A stretch of DNA of 64,000 nt from contig NC_135357.1 in assembly GCF_051622035.1 (NCBI RefSeq), forward strand, positions 35,199,691-35,263,690, read 5' to 3'. A program made the position numbers and the translations under genes. Below are positions 1 to 8,448 of the stretch, piece after piece; position 1 is the first letter of the stretch, and the number at the start of each line of letters is the position of its first letter. Source of the stretch: Arctopsyche grandis. Taxonomy: Eukaryota > Arthropoda > Insecta > Trichoptera > Hydropsychidae. The notes beneath the pieces were generated by a model that was not told the origin of the DNA, did no database searches, and saw nothing but the letters and a program-made list of their open reading frames with translations.

Positions 1-1
1 C

Positions 2-1153
2 CGGCGATGGGAAAGCCCAAACGGCGAGCGTCAGATCCTGCAATTGGTCATTCCCGAGAGCCACACAAATGAAATCCTATGGGAGATGCACAGTTCCCCG
101 ACTGGCGGACACTTCGGCGTCAATAAAACGCTAAAGAATGTCCGCCGCCGATACTACTGGCCAACATGCCGCCCCGACGTTATAAAATGGTGCGAAAAAT
201 GCCCCAGGTGTGCAGCGCAAAACGGACCACATACGAGGAACAGGGCGGCCATGCGGCAATACGTGTCAGGGGCACCGATGGACCGAATGGCGATCGACAT
301 ATTGGGACCACTACCGGTTACCAATAGGGGGAACCGTTACGTGCTAGTGGCCGCTGATTACTTCACAAAGTGGCCAGAAGCCATTCCCTTACCGGACCAA
401 GAGGCGGAAACGGTAGCGGAAGCCCTAGTAACCCATGTCTTCGCCAAACTGGGCACACCTCGAGAACTGCACTCCGATCAAGGCCGTAATTTTGAAGCCC
501 GAGTCTTTGCCGAAACGCTGGATAAATTGGGCATCTGCAAAACTCGGACGACCCCTTACCACCCTCAGTCGGACGGGATGATCGAGAGGTTAAACCGCAC
601 TCTACTTGGATACCTCCGGAAATTCCTGTCCTACTACGACGAGGAGGCAGAACGAGACTGGGACACGATGCTGTCCCCGTTCCTCATGGCTTACCGCTCA
701 ACCCCACACGACGCGACAGGAGAGTCGCCAGCCCTGATGATGTTCGGCAGGGAAATGCGCCTTCCGCCCCAACTTATTTACGGCGGACCCCCGGACAGTA
801 TACCCGAGCAATCAGCCCACAAATACGTCCAAAATCTCATAGAAGGGATGGCGGAAACGCACAAATTCGCTCGGAAACACCTCCAGAAGACGCATAAAAG
901 AATGAAAGCGGCTTACGACGGGAGGATCTGGGAACCACGATACGAAGAGGGCGATCGCGTTTGGTTGCACAACCCAGCCAAGAAGCCCGGTCGCACCCTT
1001 AAACTCCAGCCCCCTTGGGAAGGTCCGTTCCGGATTATTAAGAGGATCAGCGACGTGGTCTATCGGATCCGCCGGGAAACAGGGAACTCCCGGTATCTGG
1101 TGGTGCACGTCAACAGATTAGCGCGATACCTCGCAACACCGGATCCGATCTAA
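2..1153 (+). mobile_element. Ty3/gypsy LTR element, 3' part of pol (fossil copy 2)
   Basis: Open reading frame entering from the left edge. It encodes the C-terminal half of a gypsy pol: an integrase zinc-binding module, the integrase core, and a basic tail ending just before the LTR. The protein is nearly identical to the matching part of the whole-looking element at 35630-40590, so it is the same family in the opposite orientation. Only the 3' portion lies in the window; the rest cannot be judged. It is followed by a short AT-rich 3' region and a purine tract ending at the LTR (1278). Confidence 0.93.
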
Positions 1154-1277
1154 AATTAAAACCCCGTATTGTATTTCCTTGTATTTGTTTATTTATTGTA
1201 TTTCCTTGTATTTGTTTGTATATGCTTTTGTACATTAATAAATCGCTCGAGACGACCGATCCTGAAGGAGAGGGCAG

Positions 1278-1374
1278 TGTAACGTACGCCCCCGCAGCCG
1301 AAGGAGTGGGGGGGAAACTACCCCCGCCCTCGGATGCTGGGGAGTGGGAGAAAGTACCGCTACTTTCTCAGCTA
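1278..1374 (+). mobile_element. gypsy 3' LTR, left part (continues at 6283-6397)
   Basis: Begins TGTAACG right after a purine tract and matches the 230-bp LTRs at 35630 and 40361. It stops at 1374, where LINE copy A begins. The remainder of the LTR resumes at 6283 and ends CGTTACA at 6397, so the LTR is split by LINE copy A plus the Helitrons inside it. Confidence 0.9.
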
Positions 1375-2371
1375 GACATTTCCAAAGCTTTCGATAAAGT
1401 CTGGCACTCTGGCCTCCTTTACAAAATGATTGCTGCCAACATCACCCCCCACTCAATACGATCCATCGCATCCTTCCTAAGAGAAAGGAGATTTCAGGTC
1501 AAACTCAAGGACCGCATTTCAACTCAGCGAGGCATCTCCGCTGGCGTACCCCAAGGCTCCATCCTCGGCCCCACGCTATTCAACCTTTACACACACGACA
1601 TACCCACTCCTACACATAGGTACACAAACATCGCACAGTACGCCGATGACACGGCCATCTTAGCGAGCTCCGTCGGCCCCAAGGGAGTCTCACTCGCCCT
1701 CCAGAAGTACTCGGACCAACTGGTAGCGTGGTACGATAAATGGCTGATGAAAATCAACCCGGATAAAAGTCAGGCAATATTCTTCTCCAGACGCAAAAAA
1801 CGGTGCAAACCAGCCAAGCCAGTCATTATAAACGACCAACCAGTCAACTGGACCACGTCTACCCGCTACCTGGGGGTAATAATCGACCGCAAATTAACCT
1901 GGAGACCCCACATCACTAACGCGGTGCGCAGAGCTAGGGCAGTTGCGTCAAAGCTTTACCCACTATGCAAACCCAACAGCAAGCTCTCGCTTAAAAACAA
2001 GTGCTTGCTGTATAAATCTATCATCCGCCCACAAATCACGTACGCGAGCCCCGTGTGGGCTCACACTACCATCTCCAATACATCCATACTCAAACTACAG
2101 ACAGTCCAAAACAAATTCTTGCGTGCCGCGGGCAACTACGACTGGTACACAAGAAACACTATAATTCACAATGACCTAAACATTGACCACCTTGACAAAC
2201 ACGTACACAAACTTGCCGTGAACTACTTCAAGTCTCTCGGCAAGATAGACAACCCTCTTATAAATTCCCTCGGTGAGACCCAACTCACGATCAATCAAAG
2301 GCCCATCGACATCTTGAAGATGGGTATAGGCTAAACTAGGATAGATAGAATTAATCTGTAAATATATATTA
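1375..2371 (+). mobile_element. Jockey-clade LINE copy A, ORF2 reverse transcriptase fragment
   Basis: In-frame fragment of LINE ORF2 starting at reverse transcriptase motif A (DISKAFDKVW). It includes VPQGS and YADD and runs to the natural stop at 2334. The protein is nearly identical to ORF2 of copy B (8445-11138). Endonuclease, ORF1 and the 5' end are missing. The reading frame appears fused to LTR sequence upstream only because the deletion joined them. The 3' UTR begins at 2335, is cut at 2371 by the Helitrons, and resumes at 6006-6282. Confidence 0.9.
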
Positions 2372-2588
2372 CTAGCTGTATTACCCGGCTTCGCTCAGTG
2401 TTTATAATATAAACCGCTTAAACATGACTAAGCTAATTTAATTAAAAAAAAAAAAAAAATTAAAAAATTAAAAAAAAAAATTAAAAAAAAAATTAAAAAA
2501 AAATCAAAAAAAAAATCAAAAAAAAAATAAAAAAAAAATCAAAAAAAAAAATTTAAAAAAATCAAAAAAAAAAATCATTTTTTTTTTT

Positions 2589-3140
2589 GCCTTCTAGGGC
2601 TTCGCCCTCGGCACCCCCCTGAGCCTTTGCCTTCTAGGGCTTCGCCCCTCCACGCCCCATGAGCAATTGCCGTTTAGGGCTTCGCCCCCATGATCAGTTG
2701 CCTTTTAGGGCTTCGCCCCTCCGCGCCCCCATGATTCAAAGCCGTCTAGGGCTTCGCCCCCCTTAGTTAATGCCTTTTAGGGCTTCGCCCCCCGCGCCCC
2801 CAAGATTAATTGCCGTTTCGGGCTTCGCCCCCCTTAGTTAATGCCTTTTAGGGCTTCGCCCCTCCGCACCCCCATGATTAAATGCCGTCTAGGGCTTCGC
2901 CCCCCCTAGTTAATGCCTTTTAGGGCTTCGCCCCCCGCGCCCCCAAGATTAATTGCCGTTTAGGGCTTCGCCCCCCTTAGTTAATGCCTTTTAGGGCTTC
3001 GCCCCTCCGCGCCCCCATGATTAAATGCCGTCTAAGGCTTCGCCCCCATGATCAGTTGCCTTTTAGGGCTTCGCCCCTCCGCGCCCCCATGATTAATTGC
3101 CGTCTAGGGCTTCGCCCCCCTTAGTTAATGCCTATTAGGG
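2589..3140. repeat. hairpin satellite in Helitron unit 1
   Basis: Tandem units of about 30-35 bp, usually alternating two versions. Each contains GGGCTTCGCCC, a perfect 4-bp stem with a 3-nt loop, separated by short AT-rich spacers such as TTAGTTAATGCC. An A-rich stretch with TTAA and ATC steps precedes it (about 2440-2588). Confidence 0.85.
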
Positions 3141-3480
3141 CTTGCGCCCCATGAGGCTGGGCCCCCCGGGCCCCCTTCGGGGCCCCATGTGGCGCCCCCT
3201 TTTGAGCCCCATGGGGCTGCGCCCCATGAGGCTGGGCCTCCCCGGGGCCCCACGGGGCTGCGCCCCTTGTGGTGCCCCCTTTTGAGCCCCATGGGGCTGC
3301 GCCCCATGAGGCTGGGCCCCCCGGGCCCCCTTCGGGGCCCCACGGGGCTGCGTCCCTTGTGGCGCCCCCTTTTGAGCCCCATGGGGCTGTGCCCCATGAG
3401 GCTGGGCCCCCCGGGCCCCCTTCGGGGCCCCACGGGGCTGCGCCCCTTGTGGCGCCCCTGGCGGGGCCCCATGAAGCTAC
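3141..3480. repeat. GC-rich tandem repeat in Helitron unit 1
   Basis: About four copies of a unit of about 87 bp rich in GGGGC/GCCCC palindromes (for example GGGCCCCCCGGGCCC). Translation of any frame gives a low-complexity Pro/Gly/Ala repeat with no protein resemblance. Confidence 0.85.
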
Positions 3481-3918
3481 TCGCCTTGCGCCCCCGCGGG
3501 GGTGAATCCATTGAAACGAAAAAAACAAATCGGCGCCCATGGATCGAAAAAAAAAAAATCGAATCACGTGTTCGATGACGTCACCGATCTACGGACGACG
3601 ACGACGACGACGACGAAAACGACGAAAACGACGACCAAGGATATTTACATACAAAGTCTCTTTCCAAATTATAGATTAGACTAGCTGTATTACCCGGCTT
3701 CGCTCAGTGTTTATAATATAAACCGCTTAAACATGACTAAGCTAATTTAATTAAAAAAAAAAAAAAATTAAAAAAAAATTTAAAAATTAAAAAAAAAATT
3801 AAAAAAAAATAAAAAAAAAATCAAAAAAAAAAAATTAAAAAAAAATAAAAAAAAAATTAAAAAAAAATTAAAAAAAAAAATTTTTAAAAATCAAAAAAAA
3901 AAATCAAAATTTTTTTTT

Positions 3919-5180
3919 GCCTTCTAGGGCTTCGCCCTCGGCGCCCCCCTGAGCCTTTGCCTTCTAGGGCTTCGCCCCTCCACGCCCCATGAGCAATTGC
4001 CGTTTAGGGCTTCGCCCCCATGATCAGTTGCCTTTTAGGGCTTCGCCCCTCCGCGCCCCCATGATTAAAAGCCGTCTAGGGCTTCGCCCCCCTAAGTTAA
4101 TGCCTTTTAGGGCTTCGCCCCCCGCGCCCCAAAGGTTAATTGCCGTTTAGGGCTTCGCCCCCCTTAGTTAATGCCTTTTAGGGCTTCGCCCCTCCGCACC
4201 CCCATGATTAAATGCCGTCTAGGGCTTCGCCCCCCTTAGTTAATGCCTTTTAGGGCTTCGCCCCCCGCGCCCCCAAGATTAATTGCCGTTTAGGGCTTCG
4301 CCCCCCTTAGTTAATGCCTTTTAGGGCTTCGCCCCTCCGCACCCCCATGATTAAATGCCGTCTAGGGCTTCGCCCCCCTTAGTTAATGCCTTTTAGGGCT
4401 TCGCCCCCCGCGCCCCCAAGATTAATTGCCGTTTAGGGCTTCGCCCCCCTTAGTTAATGCCTTTTAGGGCTTCGCCCCTCCGCGCCCCCATGGTTAAATG
4501 CCGTCTAGGGCTTCGCCCCCATGATCAGTTGCCTTTTAGGGCTTCGCCCCCCGCGCCCCCAAGATTAATTGCCGTTTAGGGCTTCGCCCCCCTTAGTTAA
4601 TGCCTTTTAGGGCTTCGCCCCTCCGCGCCCCCATGATTAAATGCCGTCTAGGGCTTCGCCCCCATGATCAGTTGCCGATAAGGGCTTCGCCCCTCCACTT
4701 CCCCATGGTTAATTGCCGTCTAGGGCTTCGCCCCCCTTAACTAATGCCTTTTGGGGCTTCGCCCCTCCACGTCCCCATGATTAAATGCCGTCCAAGGCTT
4801 CGCCCCCATGATCAGTTGCCTTTTAGGGCTTCGCCCCCCACGCCCCCAAGATTAATTGCCGTTTAGGGCTTCGCCCCCCTTAGTTAATGCCTTTTAGGGC
4901 TTCGCCCCTCCGCACCCCCATGATTAAATGCCGTCTAGGGCTTCGCCCCCATGATCAGTTGCCTTTTAGGGCTTCGCCCCCCGCGCCCCCAAGATTAATT
5001 GCCGTTTAGGGCTTCGCCCCCCTTAGCTAATGCCTTTAAGGGCTTCGCCCCTCCGCGCCCCCATGATTAAATGCCGTCTAAGGCTTCGCCCCCATGATCA
5101 GTTGCCTTTTAGGGCTTCGCCCCTCCGCGCCCCCATGATTAATTGCCGTCTAGGGCTTCGCCCCCCTTAGTTAATGCCTA
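3919..5180. repeat. hairpin satellite in Helitron unit 2
   Basis: Longer version of the array in unit 1 with the same GGGCTTCGCCC hairpin in each unit. Higher-order blocks of about 180 bp recur, showing local amplification. An A/T homopolymer-rich stretch precedes it (about 3750-3918). Confidence 0.85.
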
Positions 5181-5800
5181 TTAGGGCTTGCGCCCCATGA
5201 GGCTGGGCCCCCCGGGCCCCCTTCGGGGCCCCACGGGGCTGCGCCCCTTGTGGCGCCCCCTTTTGAGCCCCATGGGGCTGCGCCCCATGAGGCTGGGCCC
5301 CCCGGGCCCCCTTCGGGGCCCCACGGGGCTGCGCCCCTTGTGGCGCCCCCTTTTGAGCCTCATGGGGCTGCGCCCCATGAGGCTGGGCCCCCCGGGCCCC
5401 CTTCGGGGCCCCACGGGGCTGCGCCCCTTGTGGCGCCCCCTTTTGAGCCCCATGGGGCTGCGCCCCATGAGGCTCGGCCCCCCGGGCCCCCTTCGGGGCC
5501 CCACGGGGCTGTGCCCCTGTTGGCGCCCCCTTTTGAGCCCCATGGGGCTGCGCCCCATGAGGCTGGGGCCCCACGGGGCTGTGCCCCTTGTGGCGCCCCC
5601 TTTTGAGCCCCATGGGGCTGCGCCCCATGAGGCTGGGCCTCCCGGGCCCCCTTCGGGGCCCCACGGGGCTGCGCCCCTTGTGGCGCCCCCTTTTGAGCCC
5701 CATGGGGCTGCGCCCCATGAGGCTGGGGCCCCACGGGGCTGCGCCCCCCGGGCCCCCTTCGGGGCTGCGCCCCTTGTGGCGCCCCTGGCGGGGCCCCATG
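5181..5800. repeat. GC-rich tandem repeat in Helitron unit 2
   Basis: About seven copies of the unit of about 87 bp found in unit 1, some shortened. Both strands stay open across it because the unit length is a multiple of three and lacks stops, which explains the spurious 120-240 residue frames. Confidence 0.85.
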
Positions 5801-6005
5801 AAACTACTCGCTTTGCGCCCCCGCGGGGGTGAATCCATTGAATCGAAAAAAACAAATCGGCGCCCATGGATCGAAAAAAAAAAAAATCGAATCACGTGTT
5901 CGATGACGTCACCGATCTACGGACGACGACGAAGACGACGACGAAGACGACGAAGACGACCAAGGATATTTACATACAAAGTCTCTTTCCAAATTATAGA
6001 TTAGA

Positions 6006-6282
6006 TGACAACAGTAACCATAAGTTAAGTTAACCAAGCCACTAACATAATACTATAGCCTCTAAATATAAAACTAACCATACTAACCGTAACAGTATCC
6101 CATAGTTAATGCACTAACCTATGCTTAGTGTTCTAGCCATCCAAATCAGCAATGCGAGCAGCCGCCAGCCCGCACCACAACATCACCGCGAATCGGATCC
6201 CAGATAATTCGCTAGATCGATAGGCATGGAGTAAACTCCATGGAACTATCTATAAAATATTACCCACTACTACTACTACTAC
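6006..6282 (+). mobile_element. Jockey-clade LINE copy A, 3' UTR with terminal TATA box
   Basis: Shares blocks with the copy B 3' UTR (ACAGTATCCCA, GCTTAGTGTT, GCGAGCAGCCGCCAGCCC) but is clearly diverged between them, so it represents a second 3' UTR subfamily. It ends in CTA repeats with no poly(A). A TATAAAAT at 6251 lies 31 nt before the last base. The LTR resumes at 6283 with TCGGAAGTCG, the same target position used by copy B. Confidence 0.85.
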
Positions 6283-6397
6283 TCGGAAGTCGAGTCGGAC
6301 CACAGCTTTCTCTGAGAACTGTCGTTTCCTTTGGACTCCCATCTCTGCTGGTCTTTCCCTGTTCAGTCAAAGCCACCCACTTCACCCCCACGTTACA
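6283..6397 (+). mobile_element. gypsy LTR, right part
   Basis: Continuation of the LTR begun at 1278. It matches the second half of the 230-bp LTR and ends CGTTACA. Confidence 0.9.
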
Positions 6398-6592
6398 GTA
6401 CTTAAACCATTTATTTATATATGTATAAGAAAGTCATAAAGTAAAGAAAACTAAAAAAAGGTACATAAAACAAAAAAATCAAATTCTTGAATAAATAAGT
6501 ATATAAAATAAAGAAAATTAAAAAAATCATTTGCAAGAATGAAAAATTATTTTGAAAAGTACATAAAGTAACGAAAACTAGAATAATCATAG
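6398..6592. other. AT-rich spacer between two gypsy LTRs
   Basis: No gene or recognisable element. A-rich, with repeated GTACATAAA-like words. Confidence 0.6.
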
Positions 6593-6719
6593 TGTAACGT
6601 ACGCCCCCGCAGCCGAAGGAGTGGGGGGGAAACTACCCCCGCCCTCGGATGCTGGGGAGTGGGAGAAAGTACCGCTACTTTCTCAGCTATAAAAGAAGCG
6701 CCCTTTCCTTCGGAAGTTG
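6593..6719 (+). mobile_element. second gypsy LTR, left part (continues at 11411-11524)
   Basis: Starts TGTAACG and matches the 230-bp LTR through its TATAAAAG (6688-6695). The last ten bases, TCGGAAGTTG (6710-6719), are repeated at 11411-11420 as the target-site duplication of LINE copy B. No internal gypsy sequence adjoins on either side, so it looks like a solo LTR. Confidence 0.9.
6688..6695 (+). promoter_or_regulatory. LTR TATA box upstream of LINE copy B
   Basis: TATAAAAG inside the LTR. The LINE target-site duplication starts 22 nt after its first T and the LINE's first base is 32 nt after it, the usual place of a Pol II start site. The LTR promoter therefore points straight into LINE ORF1. 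Confidence 0.75.
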
Positions 6720-6741
6720 CTACTCGCTACCGGCATCAACC

Positions 6742-8448
6742 ATGTCGGTAGCGACGTCGACGGACAGCGAAGGGAGCTCCCGGAGGAGCTCCGACAGCGA
6801 ATACAACAGTGACGCCAGCAATGACAGCTCCAACAGAACTAAGGCTGTCATAAAAAAACTTAGAGCTCAAAACAATGAGCTGAAGGAGCGACTCTCCGCC
6901 CTCGAGAGTGCCTTCGAGGAAGCACGTGATGCCTATACGGCAGACCGCTTGGCCTTCGTTACCGACCGAGCGGCTTTCGTAGCCGACAGGGCTGCATTAC
7001 TCCAACAGCTGAAGGACAAGGAGACTCCAGCAAAACAGCAGTCCGAGAAGTCTGCCACAGCCACGCCCCCCCCCACACCTCCAGCAATGGTGAAGAAGCG
7101 CCGTCTGGAATCATCTATCCCGCAGCCGGTACCACGTAGCACCACGCCCCCACCCCGCCCCGCTTCACCCATGCAAGTGGATAGCCCGGGGAAAAAAGAA
7201 GAAAAAGACAAAGGTAAGTCCACACCTACCCCACACATTCAAACTCCTCACAAAGTCGAGGAGAAGTCTCGCCCAGTTGGCATCAGGCGAATTGATGCCA
7301 ACACACAACGCCGACTGTCACTACTCAACACGCCAACGCCAACAACAACACACACCCGCTCTAAGCCACTCACTCAATTGACAGCCCCTAGCGCTTCATC
7401 CTCAACACCCCCCACCCCCTCAGTCCCCGCTCCACCTACAACTCGTGCCGCAACCCCCGCACCACCGGCGACTCGCCCCGCCCCATCAAGTTCGAGCGCA
7501 GCCCCCAGAGCAGCTCCAATTGCCACAAACGCCAAACCCAAGGTAGCCCCGGTTTTCCTCAAAAAGCCCTCTGACTACCCAACCGTTTACCGCAAACTCA
7601 TGAACCGTAATCTGAAGTTTGAATCTGTCTACAACAGTAGCACCGCCAAAATCACCCCCCTTACCATTGCCGATTACCGAGAGATTACGAAATTTCTTGA
7701 AACAGAGAAATTCCAGTTCTACGCCCATCCCCTAACAGAGGACAAACCTCTTAAAATTGTCATTCGAGGCATTAATCCCAGCTTCACTGAAACTGAAGTC
7801 CTCAAAGAATTAATTCACCTTGGCTACAAAGCCACTAAAGCCACCGTCATGAAATCACGACGTGACAAGCGCAACACGCCCATGTTCACAGTCGAGACCA
7901 CACGCGACGAAGAGGGGAAGAAATTGTTCAACCTCTCCAGCATCTTCGGACAACAGGTTCGTACTGAATCGCTCCGTCGCGGAGACACTGTACCCCAGTG
8001 TCACCGCTGCCAGGGCTTCGGACACGGCTCCTATAACTGTCACATTGACCCCCTATGCATTAAATGCGCAGGCTCACACTTGACCACCCAGTGCGACTCC
8101 AATATTACTACCCCAGTCTGTACTAGTTGCAATGGTGCACACGTTTCCAGCTATAGAGGCTGCATCCTCAACCCTAACAACAAGAGCAAGAAAAGCACCC
8201 GCCAACCCCGAAACCCCACACCCCCCCAACCTCCAAAACCACACCACCCACATTACTCATATTCCCAATCAAACTTCCCGCCTCTAATTTCCACCACCCC
8301 AGACCCCCTGCCTAAAATAGTAGCCCTCCCTAAACAAACCAAAACAATCCAGAACCAAAACTCAACACCCTGGACGACTGAAAGCTTCAACCATATGCAG
8401 ACGATGATGTCGACCATCCTAGCCCTACTTACACAACAACAAAAATGA
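6742..8448 (+). CDS. LINE copy B ORF1, nucleic-acid-binding gag-like protein
   Basis: 568 residues from the ATG at 6742. An in-frame ATG at 6649 lies inside the LTR, upstream of the predicted start site, and is not used here. The N-terminal part is Ser/Asp-rich, then a charged coiled-coil-like stretch (ELKERLSALESAFEEARDAY), then a long Pro/Thr/Ala-rich linker. The C-terminal third has the conserved Jockey-type domain (FQFYAHPLTEDKPLKIVIRGI) followed by CCHC-type knuckles starting CHRCQGFGHGSYNC. Such proteins coat LINE RNA and accompany it to the target. Its N-terminal half differs strongly from ORF1 of copies C and D while the C-terminal half is similar, so it belongs to another subfamily. 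Confidence 0.9.
   Translation: MSVATSTDSEGSSRRSSDSEYNSDASNDSSNRTKAVIKKLRAQNNELKERLSALESAFEEARDAYTADRLAFVTDRAAFVADRAALLQQLKDKETPAKQQSEKSATATPPPTPPAMVKKRRLESSIPQPVPRSTTPPPRPASPMQVDSPGKKEEKDKGKSTPTPHIQTPHKVEEKSRPVGIRRIDANTQRRLSLLNTPTPTTTHTRSKPLTQLTAPSASSSTPPTPSVPAPPTTRAATPAPPATRPAPSSSSAAPRAAPIATNAKPKVAPVFLKKPSDYPTVYRKLMNRNLKFESVYNSSTAKITPLTIADYREITKFLETEKFQFYAHPLTEDKPLKIVIRGINPSFTETEVLKELIHLGYKATKATVMKSRRDKRNTPMFTVETTRDEEGKKLFNLSSIFGQQVRTESLRRGDTVPQCHRCQGFGHGSYNCHIDPLCIKCAGSHLTTQCDSNITTPVCTSCNGAHVSSYRGCILNPNNKSKKSTRQPRNPTPPQPPKPHHPHYSYSQSNFPPLISTTPDPLPKIVALPKQTKTIQNQNSTPWTTESFNHMQTMMSTILALLTQQQK

Larger units (their letters stand above)
2372..3680 (-). mobile_element. Helitron, tandem unit 1 (non-autonomous, satellite-bearing)
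   Basis: Read on the minus strand, the element starts TCTAATCTATAATTTGG and ends with a GC-rich stretch followed by CAGCTAG. That is the 5'-TC...CTAG-3' form of Helitrons. Together with unit 2 it sits between host A (2371) and T (6006, read on the plus strand), the A/T target rule of Helitrons, with no target duplication. Inside, from the minus-strand 5' end, are GTC-rich repeats, GC-rich tandem repeats, hairpin repeats, an A/T-rich stretch and the 3' end. No Rep/helicase gene is present. Confidence 0.75.
3681..6005 (-). mobile_element. Helitron, tandem unit 2 (longer copy of unit 1)
   Basis: Same ends and same internal order as unit 1, joined to it directly head-to-tail with no spacer (the plus-strand junction reads ATTAGA then CTAGCTG at 3680/3681). 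It is about 1 kb longer because both internal repeat arrays are expanded. The long GC-rich open frames in both strands here are products of the repeats, not genes. Direct head-to-tail joining fits rolling-circle transposition that failed to terminate. Confidence 0.75.

Noticed and set aside
1216-2334. A 372-residue frame read as one gene
   Set aside because: Its first 50 residues are LTR sequence; the rest is LINE reverse transcriptase. It is a deletion join, not a gene.
2589-5180. CRISPR-like array of regular short repeats
   Set aside because: The context is a eukaryotic Helitron; spacers are themselves repeated and there are no cas genes.
3121-5895. Several 110-240 residue open frames on both strands, rich in Pro, Gly and Ala
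   Set aside because: They are translations of a palindromic GC-rich tandem repeat inside Helitrons; all frames stay open and none resembles a protein.
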